Below are positions 6,252 to 7,549 of a stretch of DNA of 7,549 bases, piece after piece. Both the position numbers and the translations under genes were made by a program. Below the pieces are notes generated by a model. That model saw only the letters and a list, made by a program, of their open reading frames with translations. It was not told the origin of the DNA and made no database searches. Where the stretch lies: positions 1 to 7,549 of the forward strand of contig SXMI01000049.1 of NCBI GenBank assembly GCA_005777415.1, written 5' to 3'. The DNA comes from Actinomycetota bacterium. Its GTDB lineage: Bacteria > Actinomycetota > Acidimicrobiia > Acidimicrobiales > Microtrichaceae. Numbering within the stretch: position 1 is the first letter of the stretch; every line of letters starts with the position of its first letter.

Positions 6252-7127
6252 TCAGGGCGTGCCGAGCCGGAGCAGCAGCCCCACCTCGACGGCGCCCGGC
6301 GGCGGTCCGAGCTCGGAGTACCACCCGCCGCCGCCGGCGGTCTGCCAGGCGAAGGACTCCGCGAAGTCGCCGGCCCCGCTCGAGAAGTCGCTCGCACCGT
6401 TGACCCCCGGGAACCACGGTCGTCCGGGGTCGATCCCCCGCGCCGACCGCCAGGCCGCCCGCTCGCCGTCGTCGAGGTGGGTCACGTCGACGGCATGCCC
6501 CAGTTCGTGAGCCACCACGTGCGCCAGGGACTCCGGCCCGTCGGAGTCGCGCACGAACACCTCGATCACCTTGGTGTCCGGGTAGGTCAGCCCGCGCACC
6601 CCGCTCCGGCCGGGCAGGAACCGGAGCTGCCAGCCGGGCAGTCGGCGCTGCCAGTCGTAGTTCACCAGCCCCAGCGCCCGGGCCGCCGTCGAGCGCCGGG
6701 CGTCATCGCCCAGCCGTTCCACCGCCCGGGCCCCACCCTCGGGCGGCGGTGGCGCCGTCGTCGGGACCGCCGTCGGGGGTGCCGGCCGTCCGGACGAGAC
6801 GGCCACGACCTCGTCCGGGGTCACGAACACCTCGGGCGCCGGCACGCTGGGCTGGGGCACGGTCGGGACCCCGCCGCCCGGCAGGGTCACCTCGGCCATC
6901 ACCTGGGGTCCCGGATCGCCGGACGGATCGAGCGGCACCAGACCGTCCGGGCTGTCGTCCAGCCCCGCCGGACCGAGCGCTCCCCAGGGCGCCGACTCGA
7001 GCGGCGCCGACGCCGTGGTGCCCCGATCGCCGCACCCCGCCGGCGCGGCGACGGCGGCCACCAGCAGTCCGACCGCAACACCACGCCGGATCACTCCCCG
7101 ACCCACCGTCGCCCGCGATCCGGTCAC
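6252..7127 (-). CDS. Exported HExxH metallopeptidase-like protein, uncharacterised
   Basis: The 291-residue protein is predicted to act outside the cytoplasm. The N-terminus is basic (RRG near 14-16), then a hydrophobic core ending AAPAGC. Cys32 could be lipidated, but Pro at -3 makes a poor lipobox, and cleavage by signal peptidase I after Ala-Pro-Ala (28-30) is equally possible. Residues 33-132 are low-complexity, rich in Pro, Gly, Ala and Thr (for example TAPPPPEGG), and look like a flexible tether. The folded part begins near 135. HELGH at 207-211 lies in LAHVVAHELGHAVDVTH, and DFAESFA follows at 254-260. This is the pattern of a gluzincin-type zinc site: His207 and His211 as ligands, Glu208 as the catalytic residue, and Glu257 as a candidate third ligand. 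I do not recognise a named family. The GTG start at 7127 overlaps the stop of the Sua5 gene by 4 nt (GTGA). Substrate and role are unknown, and the peptidase activity is inferred. Confidence 0.8.
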   Translation of the reverse strand: MTGSRATVGRGVIRRGVAVGLLVAAVAAPAGCGDRGTTASAPLESAPWGALGPAGLDDSPDGLVPLDPSGDPGPQVMAEVTLPGGGVPTVPQPSVPAPEVFVTPDEVVAVSSGRPAPPTAVPTTAPPPPEGGARAVERLGDDARRSTAARALGLVNYDWQRRLPGWQLRFLPGRSGVRGLTYPDTKVIEVFVRDSDGPESLAHVVAHELGHAVDVTHLDDGERAAWRSARGIDPGRPWFPGVNGASDFSSGAGDFAESFAWQTAGGGGWYSELGPPPGAVEVGLLLRLGTP

Positions 7128-7549
7128 GGCCCGCCGACCCCGAGGACGGTTCGCTCCACGGTGTCGGCGAGTCGATCGATCGCTCCCTCGTCCGCGCCCA
7201 GGACGCCGAACAGCCGGCCACGGGCCGCCCGGTACAGCCGGTCGTTCACCGCCCGGCCCAGTCCGGCCGGGTCCACCAGCTCGGCCACGAGCACGACGGC
7301 CGGGCCCTCGTCCCCGGTCCGGAGCCAGCCGTAGAGACCTGCCGCCAACTCCGCTGCCGTGAGCGACCCGGTCCCCTCGGGCACGACGGTCGCGGCCGGG
7401 ACCCCTCGGGACCCCAGGGCGGCCACCAGCGCGGCGGCGGTGCCGGCCGGACCGTCCACCAGGACGAGGGGGGTCTGCGGCGCGTAGTGCGTCAGGTACT
7501 CCCCCGGCGACCGGTGCACGGCATCGTCGGCCACCACCCGGTCCACGAC
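7124..7549 (-). CDS. Sua5/TsaC-type threonylcarbamoyl-AMP synthase, C-terminal part (N-terminus outside window)
   Basis: This is the end of an enzyme that makes threonylcarbamoyl-adenylate from threonine, bicarbonate and ATP for the t6A modification of ANN-decoding tRNAs in the cytoplasm. The 141 visible residues remain in frame to the window edge (Val at the last codon), so the gene continues to the right. Near the start of the visible part lies SPGEYLTHYAPQTPLVLVDG, which matches the conserved SPGMxxxHYAPxxPL linker that joins the YrdC-like catalytic domain to the extra C-terminal Sua5 domain. The rest is an alpha/beta domain with an alternating pattern (AAALVAALGSRG, PAVVLVAELVD, GRAVNDRLYRAARGRLFGVL), as in Sua5 C-terminal domains. 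The catalytic domain with its KxR and SxN motifs is not visible, so the call rests on this linker. The stop overlaps the next gene's GTG start as GTGA, indicating translational coupling with the exported metallopeptidase-like protein. Confidence 0.82.
   Translation of the reverse strand, partial: VVDRVVADDAVHRSPGEYLTHYAPQTPLVLVDGPAGTAAALVAALGSRGVPAATVVPEGTGSLTAAELAAGLYGWLRTGDEGPAVVLVAELVDPAGLGRAVNDRLYRAARGRLFGVLGADEGAIDRLADTVERTVLGVGGP

Noticed and set aside
5209..6417. The dprE1 reading frame stays open for about 403 codons upstream of its start, giving an apparent 860-residue protein.
   Set aside because: The extra part lies out of frame over the ubiA gene and the end of the metallopeptidase gene, is Arg/Gly-rich and resembles no protein. 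It is a product of high GC content; the GTGA overlap gives the correct start.
4989..7334. A 781-codon open frame on the + strand, and another of 372 codons at 4096-5214.
   Set aside because: Both run antisense to well-supported genes and their translations are low-complexity, rich in Arg, Gly, Pro, His and Gln. They are GC-driven shadows.
1..7549. CRISPR arrays, tRNA or rRNA genes, insertion sequences, attachment sites and riboswitches.
   Set aside because: None seen. Nearly all the sequence is occupied by eight coding regions; the largest gap is 126 nt and holds no recognisable RNA element or direct repeat.

Overview
The window is very GC-rich, gene-dense bacterial DNA. GTG starts are frequent, stop/start overlaps are common, and there are no RNA genes, mobile elements or repeat arrays. 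The paired genes for decaprenylphosphoryl-ribose synthesis and oxidation, together with the strong G/C third-position bias, point to a member of the Actinomycetota. It may be a lineage outside the classical mycolic-acid group, such as Acidimicrobiia. That placement is inferred from gene content and protein style, not from a marker gene.

Left half, + strand (1-3788): an ABC importer operon of the CUT1 carbohydrate/glycerol-phosphate type. It reads as the C-terminal end of the ATPase (cut by the window edge), two six-helix permeases (UgpA/MalF-like and UgpE/MalG-like), and a solute-binding lipoprotein placed last with its own good ribosome binding site. Spacing is 7 nt, an 11-nt overlap, and 37 nt. 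The substrate cannot be named from the sequence.

Right half, - strand (7549 down to 3835): four genes read leftwards, in two overlapping pairs. The first pair is the C-terminal part of a Sua5-type threonylcarbamoyl-AMP synthase (cut by the right edge), followed through a GTGA overlap by an exported HExxH metallopeptidase-like protein. After a 126-nt gap comes the second pair: a UbiA-family decaprenyl-phosphate phosphoribosyltransferase, followed through another GTGA overlap by DprE1, the FAD-dependent decaprenylphosphoryl-ribose 2'-oxidase. These last two catalyse successive steps towards decaprenylphosphoryl-arabinose, the membrane donor of arabinofuranose for cell-envelope polysaccharide. 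The reductase DprE2, which completes the epimerisation, is not in the window.

The two operons converge across 46 nt. The most notable points are: DprE1 has alanine where the benzothiazinone-reactive cysteine of the mycobacterial enzyme lies; dprE2 is not next to dprE1; an uncharacterised exported metallopeptidase-like protein is coupled to a tRNA-modification gene; and the binding protein has exactly one cysteine pair beyond its lipidation site. I see no convincing novel defence, mobile or RNA-based system here.
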